64,000 nucleotides of DNA from assembly GCF_900099965.1 (NCBI RefSeq), contig NZ_FNDJ01000007.1, positions 280,995-344,994 on the forward strand. The letters are read 5' to 3'. Position 1 is the first letter of the stretch; the number at the start of each line of letters is the position of its first letter. A model generated the notes under the pieces. It saw only the letters and a list, made by a program, of their open reading frames with translations, was not told where the DNA came from and made no database searches. This stretch comes from Nonomuraea jiangxiensis (GTDB taxonomy: Bacteria; Actinomycetota; Actinomycetes; Streptosporangiales; Streptosporangiaceae). The position numbers and the translations under genes are program-made. Shown in pieces: positions 26,034-34,440 of this stretch.

Positions 26034-26885
26034 TCAGGGGCTCAGGGGCCTGTGTTCGGCGATGCGGGCGAAGGAGTTGATGTCGAGCTCTTCGCCACGG
26101 GCGGAAGGGTTCACGCCCGCCTCGCGGAGGGCCGTCTCCGCCAGGGTCGCGGTGCCCGCCCAGGACGCGAGGGCTGCTCGGAGGGTTTTGCGGCGCTGGG
26201 CGAAGGCGGCGTCCACCACGGCGAAGACCTCCGTACGGGAGGCCGTGGTGGTGGGGGGATCGCGGCGGGTCAGGGAGACGAGGCCGGAGTCGACGTTGGG
26301 GACCGGCCAGAAGACGGTACGGCCCACCGGACCGGCTCGGCGTACGTCCGCGTACCAGGCGGCCTTGACCGACGGGATGCCGTAGATCTTCGACCCCGGC
26401 GTGGCGGCGAGGCGGTCGGCCACCTCGGACTGGACCATGACCAGGCCCTTGCGCAGGGACGGCAGGGCTTCCAGGAGGTGGAGGAGCACCGGGACGGCCA
26501 CGTTGTACGGGAGGTTGGCGACCAGGGCCGTCGGGGTGTGACCGGGCAGGTCGGTAGGAGTGATCTTCATGGCGTCGGCGTTGACCACCGTGAGATTGTC
26601 CACACCGTTTCGGTCCGCGACCGTGACGGGCAGTTGGGCGGCCAGCACCGGGTCGATCTCCACCGCTATCACGTGAGCCGCCGCGGGCAGCAGGGCCAGG
26701 GTGAGGGAGCCCAACCCAGGGCCGACCTCGATGACCACGTCGTCCGGTGACAGGTCGGCCACGCGGACGATGCGCCGGACGGTGCCGGCGTCGATCACGA
26801 AGTTCTGGCCCAGCTTTTTTGTCGGACGCAGATCCAGGTTATCCGCCAAAATACGTATTTCTGCAGGGCCCATCAGCCTCATCAT
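26034..26885 (-). CDS. ksgA: 16S rRNA dimethyladenosine transferase
   Basis: RsmA/KsgA dimethylates A1518 and A1519 of 16S rRNA late in 30S assembly. LRPTKKLGQNFVIDAGTVRRIV is the N-terminal signature, VIEVGPGLGSLTLAL is the SAM-binding motif I, and VANLPYNVAVPVLLHLL is the catalytic NLPY motif. The C-terminal helical domain ends near residue 283. Three ATG codons (26885, 26882, 26873) are possible; GGGAG upstream favours the first. It converges on ispE and is divergent from the kinase gene with 64 bases between, so promoters for both must sit there. Confidence 0.95.
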   Translation of the reverse strand: MMRLMGPAEIRILADNLDLRPTKKLGQNFVIDAGTVRRIVRVADLSPDDVVIEVGPGLGSLTLALLPAAAHVIAVEIDPVLAAQLPVTVADRNGVDNLTVVNADAMKITPTDLPGHTPTALVANLPYNVAVPVLLHLLEALPSLRKGLVMVQSEVADRLAATPGSKIYGIPSVKAAWYADVRRAGPVGRTVFWPVPNVDSGLVSLTRRDPPTTTASRTEVFAVVDAAFAQRRKTLRAALASWAGTATLAETALREAGVNPSARGEELDINSFARIAEHRPLSP

Positions 26886-26949
26886 CCAACCAGTCTCCCG
26901 CATCGAAGAAGCTGCGATGGCGGATGGGGAGACCAAAGGAGAGGATGGC

Positions 26950-28995
26950 GTGGAACAGGAAGGAACGTCCCTCATGGAGCCAACGGGCGCCGCACCACTC
27001 CGCCCGACGGACCTGCGGGAGATCGGGCCGTACCGGCTGCTCGGGCGGCTCGGTGAGGGCGGGATGGGGACCGTCTTTCTCGCACGGGCACCGACGGGGC
27101 GGTTCGTCGCGCTCAAAGTGGTGAAGGCGGAGTTCGCCAACCAGGAGGGGTTCGCGGCCCGGTTCCATGCGGAGGTGGAGAACGCGCGCAGGGTGGCGTC
27201 GTTCTGCACGGCTCAGGTGCTGGACAACGGCAACACCGGCGACGGACGGCCGTACATGGTCACCGAGTACATCGCGGGCACCCCCCTGTCAGATCAGATA
27301 ACGCAGTACGGGGCCCTGGAGCCCGGGCCGCTGCACGGTGTCGCGCTCGGAGTCGCGGCGGCGCTCGCGGCGATCCACGTGGCCGGGCTCGTGCACCGGG
27401 ATCTCAAGCCGGCGAACGTGATCCTCTCCCTGTCCGGGCCACGGGTGATCGACTTCGGGATCGCCAGGGCGCTCGACAGGGACACCGGGTTCACGCTCTC
27501 CGGTGAGCTGCTGGGGAGCCCCGGCTGGTGGGCCCCGGAGCAGGTACGCGGCCAGACCGTCAGCCCGGCGGCCGACATCTTCGCCTGGGGTTGCCTGGTG
27601 GCGTACTCGGGCAACGGCCGCCACCCGTTCGGGCGTGGCGATCCCATCACGCTGGCCACGCGCGTCCTGAACAACCCGCCCGACCTGGGTGTACTGCCCG
27701 CGCCCCTCGACGAGCTCGTACGGCGGGCCACCGCCATGGAGCCGCACCTGCGCCCGACCGCGCAGGAGCTGCTGATCGCCCTGGTGGGGGGCAGCGCTCC
27801 GGCGGCGGCCGACGTCGAGCCGCCCACGCTGGTGGCGACGGAGATGCTCACCGACTACGGCTGGCAGCCGCCGCAGAACGTGGTGGACGAGCCGGACATC
27901 ACGGCCACGTACACGACTCCGCCACCGAGCGACACGACCGGCAGGTCCCTTGGCTCTCCTGCCCCGGGTTCCGCCGGCCGGGCGCCTAGTTTGCCGGGCT
28001 CCGCCGGTCAGCGGCCCAGTTTGCCGGATTCCGTTGGCCGGGCGCCTAGTTTGCCGGGTTCGTTCGGGAAGGCGGTCACCTCGCCGGGGTCCGCTGATCG
28101 GGCGCCTAGTTTGCCCGGCTCGTTCGGGAAGGCACCCACTTCGCCGGGCACCGGTGGCGGGTCAGGTGGCGGAGATGCTCGTGGTGCGGGCGCCCCGGAG
28201 GAGCTTGCGGCCCCGGAGAGCCGGCCCTCGGTCGAGGAGTTGGCCAGGAGGGAAGAGCAGGCGGCCAAGGAGGAGCTGGCCCGGTGGGAGGTCCCGAACC
28301 GGCCCCAGGAGCGGGGACGTGGACTGTTGCGGCGCGGGCGGCCGGCCGAGGAGGCCCAGCCCGCGGAGCAATCCGCCCAGTTCCGGCAAGGTGCCCTGTC
28401 AGGCACGCAGACCCAGCCGGGTGAGCGGGCCGGCCAGGTCGCTGCGCCCGGCGGCGAGCCCGACACCATCGGCGGTTCGCGAACCGCGGGCACCCGATGG
28501 CTGCTGGCCGCCGGGGCCGCCGTGCTGGCCATCGTCGTGACGACGGCCGTGCTGATCGCCTCCTCCGCCCGCGACACGGCCGGCACCCGGGCCAACTCCA
28601 CCCAGGTCGCCGCCACCGCCGGACCGAACGACGTGGGCCGCAGGTTCGCGCTGGGCACGGACTTCGACGATCCCATCGCGATCGTCGCGACGGCGCCCGT
28701 GTGCGGTCTGAGGGAGTACGAGGGCAGGACCGCGACCAAGGGGCAGCTCTGCGTGATCCGATGGTCCATGATCAACCCGGGTGGCGAGCGGCAACTGCTG
28801 ATCCAGCCCGTGGTGACCATGGTCGACGACCAGGGCGGCGAGCACGACCCGGCCCCCGTCACCCTGCCCCCGGCCATCCTGCCCGGCGGGCGGGTGGACA
28901 GCGCGTTCGTGTTCGACCTGGCCATGTACCGCAAGCCCGTGAAGATGACGGCGACCATGCTCGAGAACGGGCAGCAGATCGAGGTGGCGCTGTGA
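26950..28995 (+). CDS. Membrane Ser/Thr protein kinase with extracytoplasmic sensor
   Basis: Hanks-type kinase (residues ~20-280): glycine loop GRLGEGGMGTVFLA, catalytic Lys in VALKVVKAEF, HRDLKPANVIL, DFGIARALD and WWAPEQVRG. A Pro/Ser/Gly-rich juxtamembrane region with 10-residue tandem repeats and Glu/Arg helices follows. One transmembrane helix comes next (WLLAAGAAVLAIVVTTAVLI). The ~130-residue external domain contains VCGLREYEG and QLCVIRWSMIN, resembling DUF4352-like ligand domains with a possible Cys pair. The GTG at 26950 has AAGGAG eight bases upstream; ATG 26974 is the alternative. The stop overlaps the next gene as GTGA, so the FG-GAP protein is a likely partner. Confidence 0.92.
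   Translation: MEQEGTSLMEPTGAAPLRPTDLREIGPYRLLGRLGEGGMGTVFLARAPTGRFVALKVVKAEFANQEGFAARFHAEVENARRVASFCTAQVLDNGNTGDGRPYMVTEYIAGTPLSDQITQYGALEPGPLHGVALGVAAALAAIHVAGLVHRDLKPANVILSLSGPRVIDFGIARALDRDTGFTLSGELLGSPGWWAPEQVRGQTVSPAADIFAWGCLVAYSGNGRHPFGRGDPITLATRVLNNPPDLGVLPAPLDELVRRATAMEPHLRPTAQELLIALVGGSAPAAADVEPPTLVATEMLTDYGWQPPQNVVDEPDITATYTTPPPSDTTGRSLGSPAPGSAGRAPSLPGSAGQRPSLPDSVGRAPSLPGSFGKAVTSPGSADRAPSLPGSFGKAPTSPGTGGGSGGGDARGAGAPEELAAPESRPSVEELARREEQAAKEELARWEVPNRPQERGRGLLRRGRPAEEAQPAEQSAQFRQGALSGTQTQPGERAGQVAAPGGEPDTIGGSRTAGTRWLLAAGAAVLAIVVTTAVLIASSARDTAGTRANSTQVAATAGPNDVGRRFALGTDFDDPIAIVATAPVCGLREYEGRTATKGQLCVIRWSMINPGGERQLLIQPVVTMVDDQGGEHDPAPVTLPPAILPGGRVDSAFVFDLAMYRKPVKMTATMLENGQQIEVAL
27966..28149 (+). 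repeat. 30-bp tandem repeat in the kinase linker
   Basis: Units of about 30 bp, each containing GCGCCTAGTTTGCCGGG or a variant (copies near 27982, 28012, 28042 and 28102), encode repeated APSLPGS-type decapeptides in the cytoplasmic linker. Confidence 0.75.
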
Positions 28996-30548
28996 TCGTC
29001 AGATCGGCTCTCGTCGCGCTCCTGATCGCTTCTGGGCTCGCCCCGCTGATGTCCACGCCCACCGCCGCGTCCGTCACCTCATTAGAAGCATCCGCATCCG
29101 TCGCGTCCGTCGCGTCATTGAAGACGTCCGCGTCGGTCGCCTCGGTCGCGTCGTTGAAGGCGTCCGCGTCTGTCGCGTCCTTGAAGGCGTCCACGTCCGT
29201 CGCGTCACTGAAGGCGTCCGCGTCGGTCGCCTCGGTCGCGTCATTAGAAGCGGCCGCGTCGGTCGGCTCCGTCGCATCGTTAGAGGCGTCCGGGTCCGTC
29301 GCGTCACTGAAGGCGTCCGCGTCGGTCGCCTCGGTCGCGTCACTAGAAGCGTCCGCGTCTGTCGGCTCCGTCGCATCGTTAGAGGCGTCCGGGTCCGTCG
29401 TGTCGGCGGCGGCGTCCGGGGTCACGGCGGCCTGCGGTGGTACGTCCGACTTCGATGGTGACGGCGTGGATGACGTGGCCGTGGGTGACCCGTTCGCGGA
29501 CGACCAGAAGGGGTCGGTGAGCGTGGTGTCCGGTGACAAGGTCGTCGCCGTCACCGTTCCCGGCCTGGCCGATGGCGACGGCTTCGGCTGGTCCGTACGG
29601 CTGGCCAAGGTCGACGGCGACGCCTGTGCCGACCTCGTGGTCGGTGCCCCGTACACCGACGTGGACGGGGCCGAGGACGCCGGGGCCGCCTACGTCGTGT
29701 ACGGCGGCGGGGCCACGCCTCCGCAGCGCCTGACCGCCCCCCAGCCGCAACGTTTCGCGCATTTCGGCTGGTCACTGGCGGCGCGGGGTGACCTGGTGGC
29801 GATCGGCGCACCGTACGAGGACGAGGGGTCGCTGGTGGACGTGGGCGCCCTGTACGTGCGCAAGGGCACCGGCGAGTTACGCCGGATCAGCCAGGAGACC
29901 GTCGAGGTGCGGGGCAACAGCGAGGTGGGCGACCAGTTCGGCTGGTCGATGGCGTTCGGCCCGGAGAACGGGATGATCGTCGGCGTCCCGTACGAGAACG
30001 ACGACGGCGCCGGCCGCCAGGTCGAGGCCGGCAAGATCGACTCGGGCTCGGTCGTCTTCATCGACGACGTGCTGGCCCGCGAGCTCACGACGTTCAAGCT
30101 GGACTCGCCGACCAATGCGAGCGGCGACCGGTACGGCTACGCGGTGGCCTACGCCGAAGGCTCCGGATACGCGGTGAGCTCCCCGGGCCCCGGTTCCGTG
30201 CAGCTCCTGAACCCCGCCAGGAAACTCGTCAGGACGGTGACGCAGGCGGGCAAGGAAGCGTTCGGGTTCTCGATGGCGGCCTCCGCGGACGGCAGGCTGG
30301 CCATCGGCGCGCCCTACGGCGGCGGCGTCCGGATCGTCTCCTGGAAGGACGCCGACGAGGATCGCCGGTTCCCGGCTGCGGACGGGCTGTTCGGCTGGTC
30401 GGTCGCCTTCAGCGGCAACAAGCTCTTCATCGGGCAGCCGGACGCGCGACCGTACGGGCGGATCGCGGTCGCGGCCCGCAACTCCGACACCCTCCAGCCG
30501 TTACAGCCGGCCAAGGGCGCCGACTTCGGGGCGGTGGTAGCGGGTTGA
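28992..30548 (+). CDS. Secreted FG-GAP/integrin-like beta-propeller protein
   Basis: 518 residues. An N-terminal signal peptide (SALVALLIASGLAPLMSTPTA) is followed by ~115 residues of Ala/Ser/Val/Leu repeats. The rest is a propeller with FG-GAP motifs: DFDGDGVDDVAVGDPFA (Ca2+-type loop), FGWSVRLAKVDGDACADLVVGAPY, FGWSLAARGDLVAIGAPY, FGWSMAFGPENGMIVGVPY, FGFSMAASADGRLAIGAPY and FGWSVAFSGNKLFIGQP. Such proteins usually bind ligands or surfaces outside the cell. The GTG start overlaps the kinase stop by four bases, which ties it to the kinase's external domain. Function beyond binding is unknown. Confidence 0.88.
   Translation: MIVRSALVALLIASGLAPLMSTPTAASVTSLEASASVASVASLKTSASVASVASLKASASVASLKASTSVASLKASASVASVASLEAAASVGSVASLEASGSVASLKASASVASVASLEASASVGSVASLEASGSVVSAAASGVTAACGGTSDFDGDGVDDVAVGDPFADDQKGSVSVVSGDKVVAVTVPGLADGDGFGWSVRLAKVDGDACADLVVGAPYTDVDGAEDAGAAYVVYGGGATPPQRLTAPQPQRFAHFGWSLAARGDLVAIGAPYEDEGSLVDVGALYVRKGTGELRRISQETVEVRGNSEVGDQFGWSMAFGPENGMIVGVPYENDDGAGRQVEAGKIDSGSVVFIDDVLARELTTFKLDSPTNASGDRYGYAVAYAEGSGYAVSSPGPGSVQLLNPARKLVRTVTQAGKEAFGFSMAASADGRLAIGAPYGGGVRIVSWKDADEDRRFPAADGLFGWSVAFSGNKLFIGQPDARPYGRIAVAARNSDTLQPLQPAKGADFGAVVAG
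29067..29415 (+). repeat. 27/36-bp coding repeats (Ala-Ser-Val-Ala-Ser-Leu units)
   Basis: About ten units of 9 residues (ASVASLKAS type) or 12 residues (ASVASVASLEAS type) in head-to-tail order. A higher-order duplication is visible: the three-unit block at ~29215-29314 recurs at ~29314-29412. DNA conservation is high, including rare TTA/CTA-like codons and ATTGAAG/TTAGAAG variants. Confidence 0.85.
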
Positions 30549-30761
30549 CGCCTGCCCCGAACCGGCTGCAGGCTTGCGGCGCCCGGCCAGGACGGCGCGG
30601 CACGGGCGAACGAGACGGGCCAGGGGCGGCCAGCGCGGCGAGGAACGGCGGATGAGACGCGCCGTTGGGGCTCCGGACGGGGGATGGGACGCGCCGTTGT
30701 CCGGACGGCTTGGACGGGTCAGGGGCCGTCAGGGCGGCGCGGGACGGCGGGTGAGCATTGG

Positions 30762-31691
30762 TCAGGGGGCTGCCAGGGCGGTGCGGGTGAACAGGTGGCC
30801 GCCGCAGTTCGGCCACTGCCCCTGCCACCTGCCCTGCACGTGCTGGAACAGGAGCTGAGCCCGGTAGGTCTGCTCGTCCTCCGGCCAGGCGCTCGGCAGC
30901 CCCATGCCGCCCACGGCCTCCCACATGGGCAGGCTGAACTGGTACATCCCGTAGTAGGGACCGTCCGGGTTGTAGGCCTGCGGGTCGCCGTTCGACTCGC
31001 ACTCCGCCAGCGCCGCCCAGTTGAGGTGCATGACCTCCGGATCGACCGGCAGGGCGCGCGGCGGCATGATCGTGATGACCGTGCCGTCCTCCGGGAAGCT
31101 GGTCAGCGGCGGGGACACCCGGTAACCGCGGCCCAGCGGGATGCGCTTCTGCCTGAGCACCTGGCGTACCGTGCGGGCGGTCGTACGCGAGGTGAAGCGG
31201 GTGGTGCCCGCGACCACATAGACCTTCCGCCGCGTGTACACCGTCAGCGACATCCCCTCCAGCGGCACCGCGTCCCCCGGCGGGGCCGACAGCTTGCCCG
31301 CCGCCGGAACGATGTCGAGCTCGGCCAGGGCATCGGCGACGTTCGTGGCGGTGACCAGGTGATGGGACGTGCGGCCGTCCAGGATCAGGGTGATCGGGCG
31401 CGCCCGGTGTACCTCGATCGTGGCGCCGTCGGAGACGGCCTCCTGCCCGGCCGGCCGTACGACGTCGCCGACCCCCAGCGACACCCCGGCGTCGCCGAGC
31501 ACCCCGCCTACGGTGCCCGCGAAGCTGCGCACCGCCAGCGGCCGGCCGTCGACGACCACGACCACCTCTTTGACCAGGAACGACACCACCGCGACCGCGC
31601 CGAGGGCCACCACTCCCGTCAGGCACACCACGGGGGTCCACCGGGAGCGCCAGGGGATCGGCGGCCGCGGCGCACGCCTCTTGCCTCGCAC
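30762..31691 (-). CDS. rpfB: Resuscitation-promoting factor, RpfB type
   Basis: A membrane-anchored peptidoglycan hydrolase that helps dormant cells regrow. An N-terminal transmembrane helix (VVCLTGVVALGAVAVVSFLV) is followed by about three DUF348 ubiquitin-like repeats (VVVVVDGRPLAVRSFAG; ITLILDGRTSHHLVT; VYVVAGTTRFTSRTT). The lysozyme-like Rpf domain has the catalytic Glu in LNWAALAECESNGDPQ and ends WPNCGGHLF. I do not see the G5 domain that normally sits between DUF348 and the Rpf domain. At 309 residues it is shorter than mycobacterial RpfB. It lies downstream of tatD on the same strand, as in the conserved cluster. Confidence 0.92.
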   Translation of the reverse strand: MRGKRRAPRPPIPWRSRWTPVVCLTGVVALGAVAVVSFLVKEVVVVVDGRPLAVRSFAGTVGGVLGDAGVSLGVGDVVRPAGQEAVSDGATIEVHRARPITLILDGRTSHHLVTATNVADALAELDIVPAAGKLSAPPGDAVPLEGMSLTVYTRRKVYVVAGTTRFTSRTTARTVRQVLRQKRIPLGRGYRVSPPLTSFPEDGTVITIMPPRALPVDPEVMHLNWAALAECESNGDPQAYNPDGPYYGMYQFSLPMWEAVGGMGLPSAWPEDEQTYRAQLLFQHVQGRWQGQWPNCGGHLFTRTALAAP

Positions 31692-31775
31692 GAAACCACC
31701 TCCGGTAACGGGCTGCGACCGCCCGAACGCTAGCGGCGACGAGACCGCCGCAGCTACCGGTTCACCAAAAGATGG

Positions 31776-32651
31776 TCACCACTCGCCGAAGACCGTGATT
31801 CCGTTGGCGCTGATCGCCTCGCACAACTCATCCGGCTGCACCTTCTTGACCTCGGCGAGGCAGCGCAGGGTGAGCGGGATGAGGTAGGGGGCGTTGGGCT
31901 TGCCCCGGTGCGGGACCGGCGGCAGATAGGGCGCGTCGGTCTCGACCAGCATGAGCTCCATGGGCGCGACCTCGGCGGCCGCGCGGAGGTAGGAGGCGTT
32001 CTTGTACGTGACGGGCCCGGAGAAAGACATGAAATATCCGGCGTCAACGCACTTTTTCGCCATTTCGGCGTCGCCGGAGAAGCTGTGGAAGACCACCTTC
32101 TCCGGCGCACCGGCCTCGGCCAGCACCTTCAGCACGTCGTCGTGGGCGTCCCGGTCGTGGATCACCAGCGCCTTGCCGGTGCGCTTGGCGATCTCGATGT
32201 GCGCCCGGAAGCTCGCGTGCTGGTCGTCCTTGCTCGCCCAGTCGCGGTAGTAGTCGAGCCCGGTCTCCCCCACGGCCCGCACCTCCGGCCGCCCCGCCAA
32301 CGCCTCGATCTCGGCCAGCACCTCGGGGGTGGCCTCGTGGGCCTCGTTGGGGTGGATGGCCACCCCGGCGTAGACGCCTTCCTGCTCCGCCGCCACGTCG
32401 GCGCCCCACCGGGAGGACACCAGGTCGTAGCCGATCGTGACCAACCTGGTCACGCCGACGGCGCGGGCGTCCTCCAGGATGCCGCGTACGGTGGCCGCCG
32501 ACGCCTGCGCGGCCTGCGCCACCGGATCGCCGGACGAGGCCTGCCGATTGCCGACCATGACGTCGAGATGGCAGTGGCTGTCGAACACGGGCCGGGACAG
32601 CGGCTCCGGCGCGGCGGGCAGCGTGGTCCTGCCCGCTGCGGACTTGCTCAT
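31776..32651 (-). CDS. tatD: TatD-family metal-dependent DNase
   Basis: A TIM-barrel hydrolase of 291 residues implicated in 3'-5' DNA processing and quality control. Metal ligands are visible: FDSHCHLDV (HxH), VGETGLDYYRD (Glu), ALVIHDRDAHDDV (His), VFHSFSGD (His) and LVETDAPYLPP (Asp). The metG gene ends four bases before its start, so metG and tatD are one operon. This order with rpfB next is conserved in actinobacteria. Confidence 0.95.
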   Translation of the reverse strand: MSKSAAGRTTLPAAPEPLSRPVFDSHCHLDVMVGNRQASSGDPVAQAAQASAATVRGILEDARAVGVTRLVTIGYDLVSSRWGADVAAEQEGVYAGVAIHPNEAHEATPEVLAEIEALAGRPEVRAVGETGLDYYRDWASKDDQHASFRAHIEIAKRTGKALVIHDRDAHDDVLKVLAEAGAPEKVVFHSFSGDAEMAKKCVDAGYFMSFSGPVTYKNASYLRAAAEVAPMELMLVETDAPYLPPVPHRGKPNAPYLIPLTLRCLAEVKKVQPDELCEAISANGITVFGEW

Positions 32652-32655
32652 GTCG

Positions 32656-34440
32656 TCACCCCGTCAGCCGGGCCAGTTCGTCGTCCACGACCTTGGGATC
32701 GAGCTTCTTGAACAGCGGCACCGGCGGCGCGAGCGGCGTGCCCGGCTTGATCGGCCGGTGCTCCCAGCGGGCCGCCCCGCTCTCGTAGTCGCCGGTGATC
32801 ACCGGGTAGGGGGTGCCGCCGTCCTCGTCGACCTCGCGCATCTCCGGCATGCCCGTCCACACGCCCTCGCCGCCCAGCATGGCGAAGACCTTGTTGGCGG
32901 AACTGGGCAGGAACGGGGTGAGCATCGTCTTGGCGTCGTCGACCACCTGCAGCGCGACGTGCAGGATCGACTTCTGCCTGGCCGGGTCGTCCTTGAGCTT
33001 CCACGGCTCCTGCTCGGCCAGATATTTGTTGGCCTCGCGGACCACGTCGAACGCCTCGGTGATCGCGTTCTTGAACCGCGACCTGCCCAGCTCCTCGCCC
33101 ACCGGCGCGAACGCCTTGCGCGAGCGCTCCAGCAGCGCCCGGTCGGCGTCGGTCAGGTCGCCGGGCTCGGGCACCGCCCCGAAGTTCTTCGCCGCCATCG
33201 AGATCGACCTGTTGACCAGGTTGCCCCAGGCCGCGACCAGCTCGCCGTTGTTGCGGTTGACGAACTCCTGCCAGGTGAAGTCGGTGTCCTGGTTTTCCGG
33301 TCCGGCCACGGCGATGTAGTAGCGCAGCGCGTCGGCGTCATAACGCGCGAGGAAGTCGCGTACGTAGATGACGACCTGCCGGGACGAGGAGAACTTGCGG
33401 CCCTCCATCGTCAGGAACTCGCTGGAGACCACCTCGGAGGGCACCTGGAGCGCGCCCAGCGAGCCCGCCGAGCCGCCGCGGTCGCCTTGGCCGCTGTAGC
33501 CGAGCAGCATCGCGGGCCAGATCTCGGCGTGGAAGACGATGTTGTCCTTGCCCATGAAGTAGTAGCCGCGGGCGTCGGGATTCTGCCACCACTGCCGCCA
33601 CGCGTCCGGGTCGCCCGAGCGCCTGGCCCACTCCACCGAGGCCGACAGATAGCCGATCACCGCGTCGAACCACACGTAGAGCCGCTTGTTGGGCTGGTCG
33701 CGCCAGCCGTCGAGCGGGATCGGCACGCCCCAGTCGAGGTCACGGCTGATCGCCCGCGGCTGCAGGTCACCGAGCAGGTTGAGCGCGAACTTCAGTACGT
33801 TGGGCCGCCACTCGCCCTGCTTGGACTGCAGGTAGGAGCCCAGCACCCCGGCAAAGGCGGGCAGGTCGAGCATGAAGTGCTCGGTCTCGACGAACGTCGG
33901 CGTCTCGCCGTTGATGCGGCTCTTCGGGTTGATGAGCTGGATCGGGTCGAGCTGGTTGCCACAGTTGTCACACTGGTCACCGCGGGCGCCGTCGTAGCCG
34001 CAGATGGGGCAGGTGCCCTCGATGTAGCGGTCGGGCAGCGTACGGCCGGTGGAGGGCGAGATCGCGCCCATCGTGGTCTTGGGGAAGATGTAGCCGTTGG
34101 CGTAGAGGCCCTTGAAGATCTCCTGCGTGACGGCGTAGTGGTTTTTCGTCGTGGTCCTGGTGAACAGGTCGTAAGAGAGGCCCAGCCCGGTAAGGTCCTC
34201 GGCGATCACGCGGTTGTAGCGGTCGGCCAGTTCCCTGGCGGTCACGCCCTCCTTGTCGGCCTGCACCTGGATGGGAGTGCCGTGCTCGTCGGTGCCGGAG
34301 ACCATCAGCACCTTGTTGCCCGCCATCCGCTGGTAGCGGCTGAAGACGTCGGACGGCACGCCGAACCCTGAGACGTGCCCGATGTGGCGGGGGCCGTTAG
34401 CGTACGGCCACGCGACGGCGGTCAAGATGTGCTGGGACAT
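32656..34440 (-). CDS. metG: Methionyl-tRNA synthetase
   Basis: Charges tRNA-Met. The HIGH motif appears as WPYANGPRHIGHVSGFGVPSD. Four zinc cysteines are in CPICGYDGARGDQCDNC, and the KMSKS loop appears as GRKFSSSRQ. The C-terminal anticodon-binding helical domain ends at residue 594 with no additional tRNA-binding domain. ATG 34440 is chosen by the family start MSQHILTAVAWPYANG. It is the first gene of the leftward metG-tatD set; the promoter must lie in the repeat-containing region beyond 34440. Confidence 0.96.
   Translation of the reverse strand: MSQHILTAVAWPYANGPRHIGHVSGFGVPSDVFSRYQRMAGNKVLMVSGTDEHGTPIQVQADKEGVTARELADRYNRVIAEDLTGLGLSYDLFTRTTTKNHYAVTQEIFKGLYANGYIFPKTTMGAISPSTGRTLPDRYIEGTCPICGYDGARGDQCDNCGNQLDPIQLINPKSRINGETPTFVETEHFMLDLPAFAGVLGSYLQSKQGEWRPNVLKFALNLLGDLQPRAISRDLDWGVPIPLDGWRDQPNKRLYVWFDAVIGYLSASVEWARRSGDPDAWRQWWQNPDARGYYFMGKDNIVFHAEIWPAMLLGYSGQGDRGGSAGSLGALQVPSEVVSSEFLTMEGRKFSSSRQVVIYVRDFLARYDADALRYYIAVAGPENQDTDFTWQEFVNRNNGELVAAWGNLVNRSISMAAKNFGAVPEPGDLTDADRALLERSRKAFAPVGEELGRSRFKNAITEAFDVVREANKYLAEQEPWKLKDDPARQKSILHVALQVVDDAKTMLTPFLPSSANKVFAMLGGEGVWTGMPEMREVDEDGGTPYPVITGDYESGAARWEHRPIKPGTPLAPPVPLFKKLDPKVVDDELARLTG

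Noticed and set aside
28859..29656. Long antisense ORF rich in Asp/Ala/Thr (DATEATDADAF repeats)
   Set aside because: It is the reverse-strand reading of the Ala-Ser-Val coding repeats; the period is a multiple of three so every frame stays open. The plus-strand frame has a signal peptide and FG-GAP domains.
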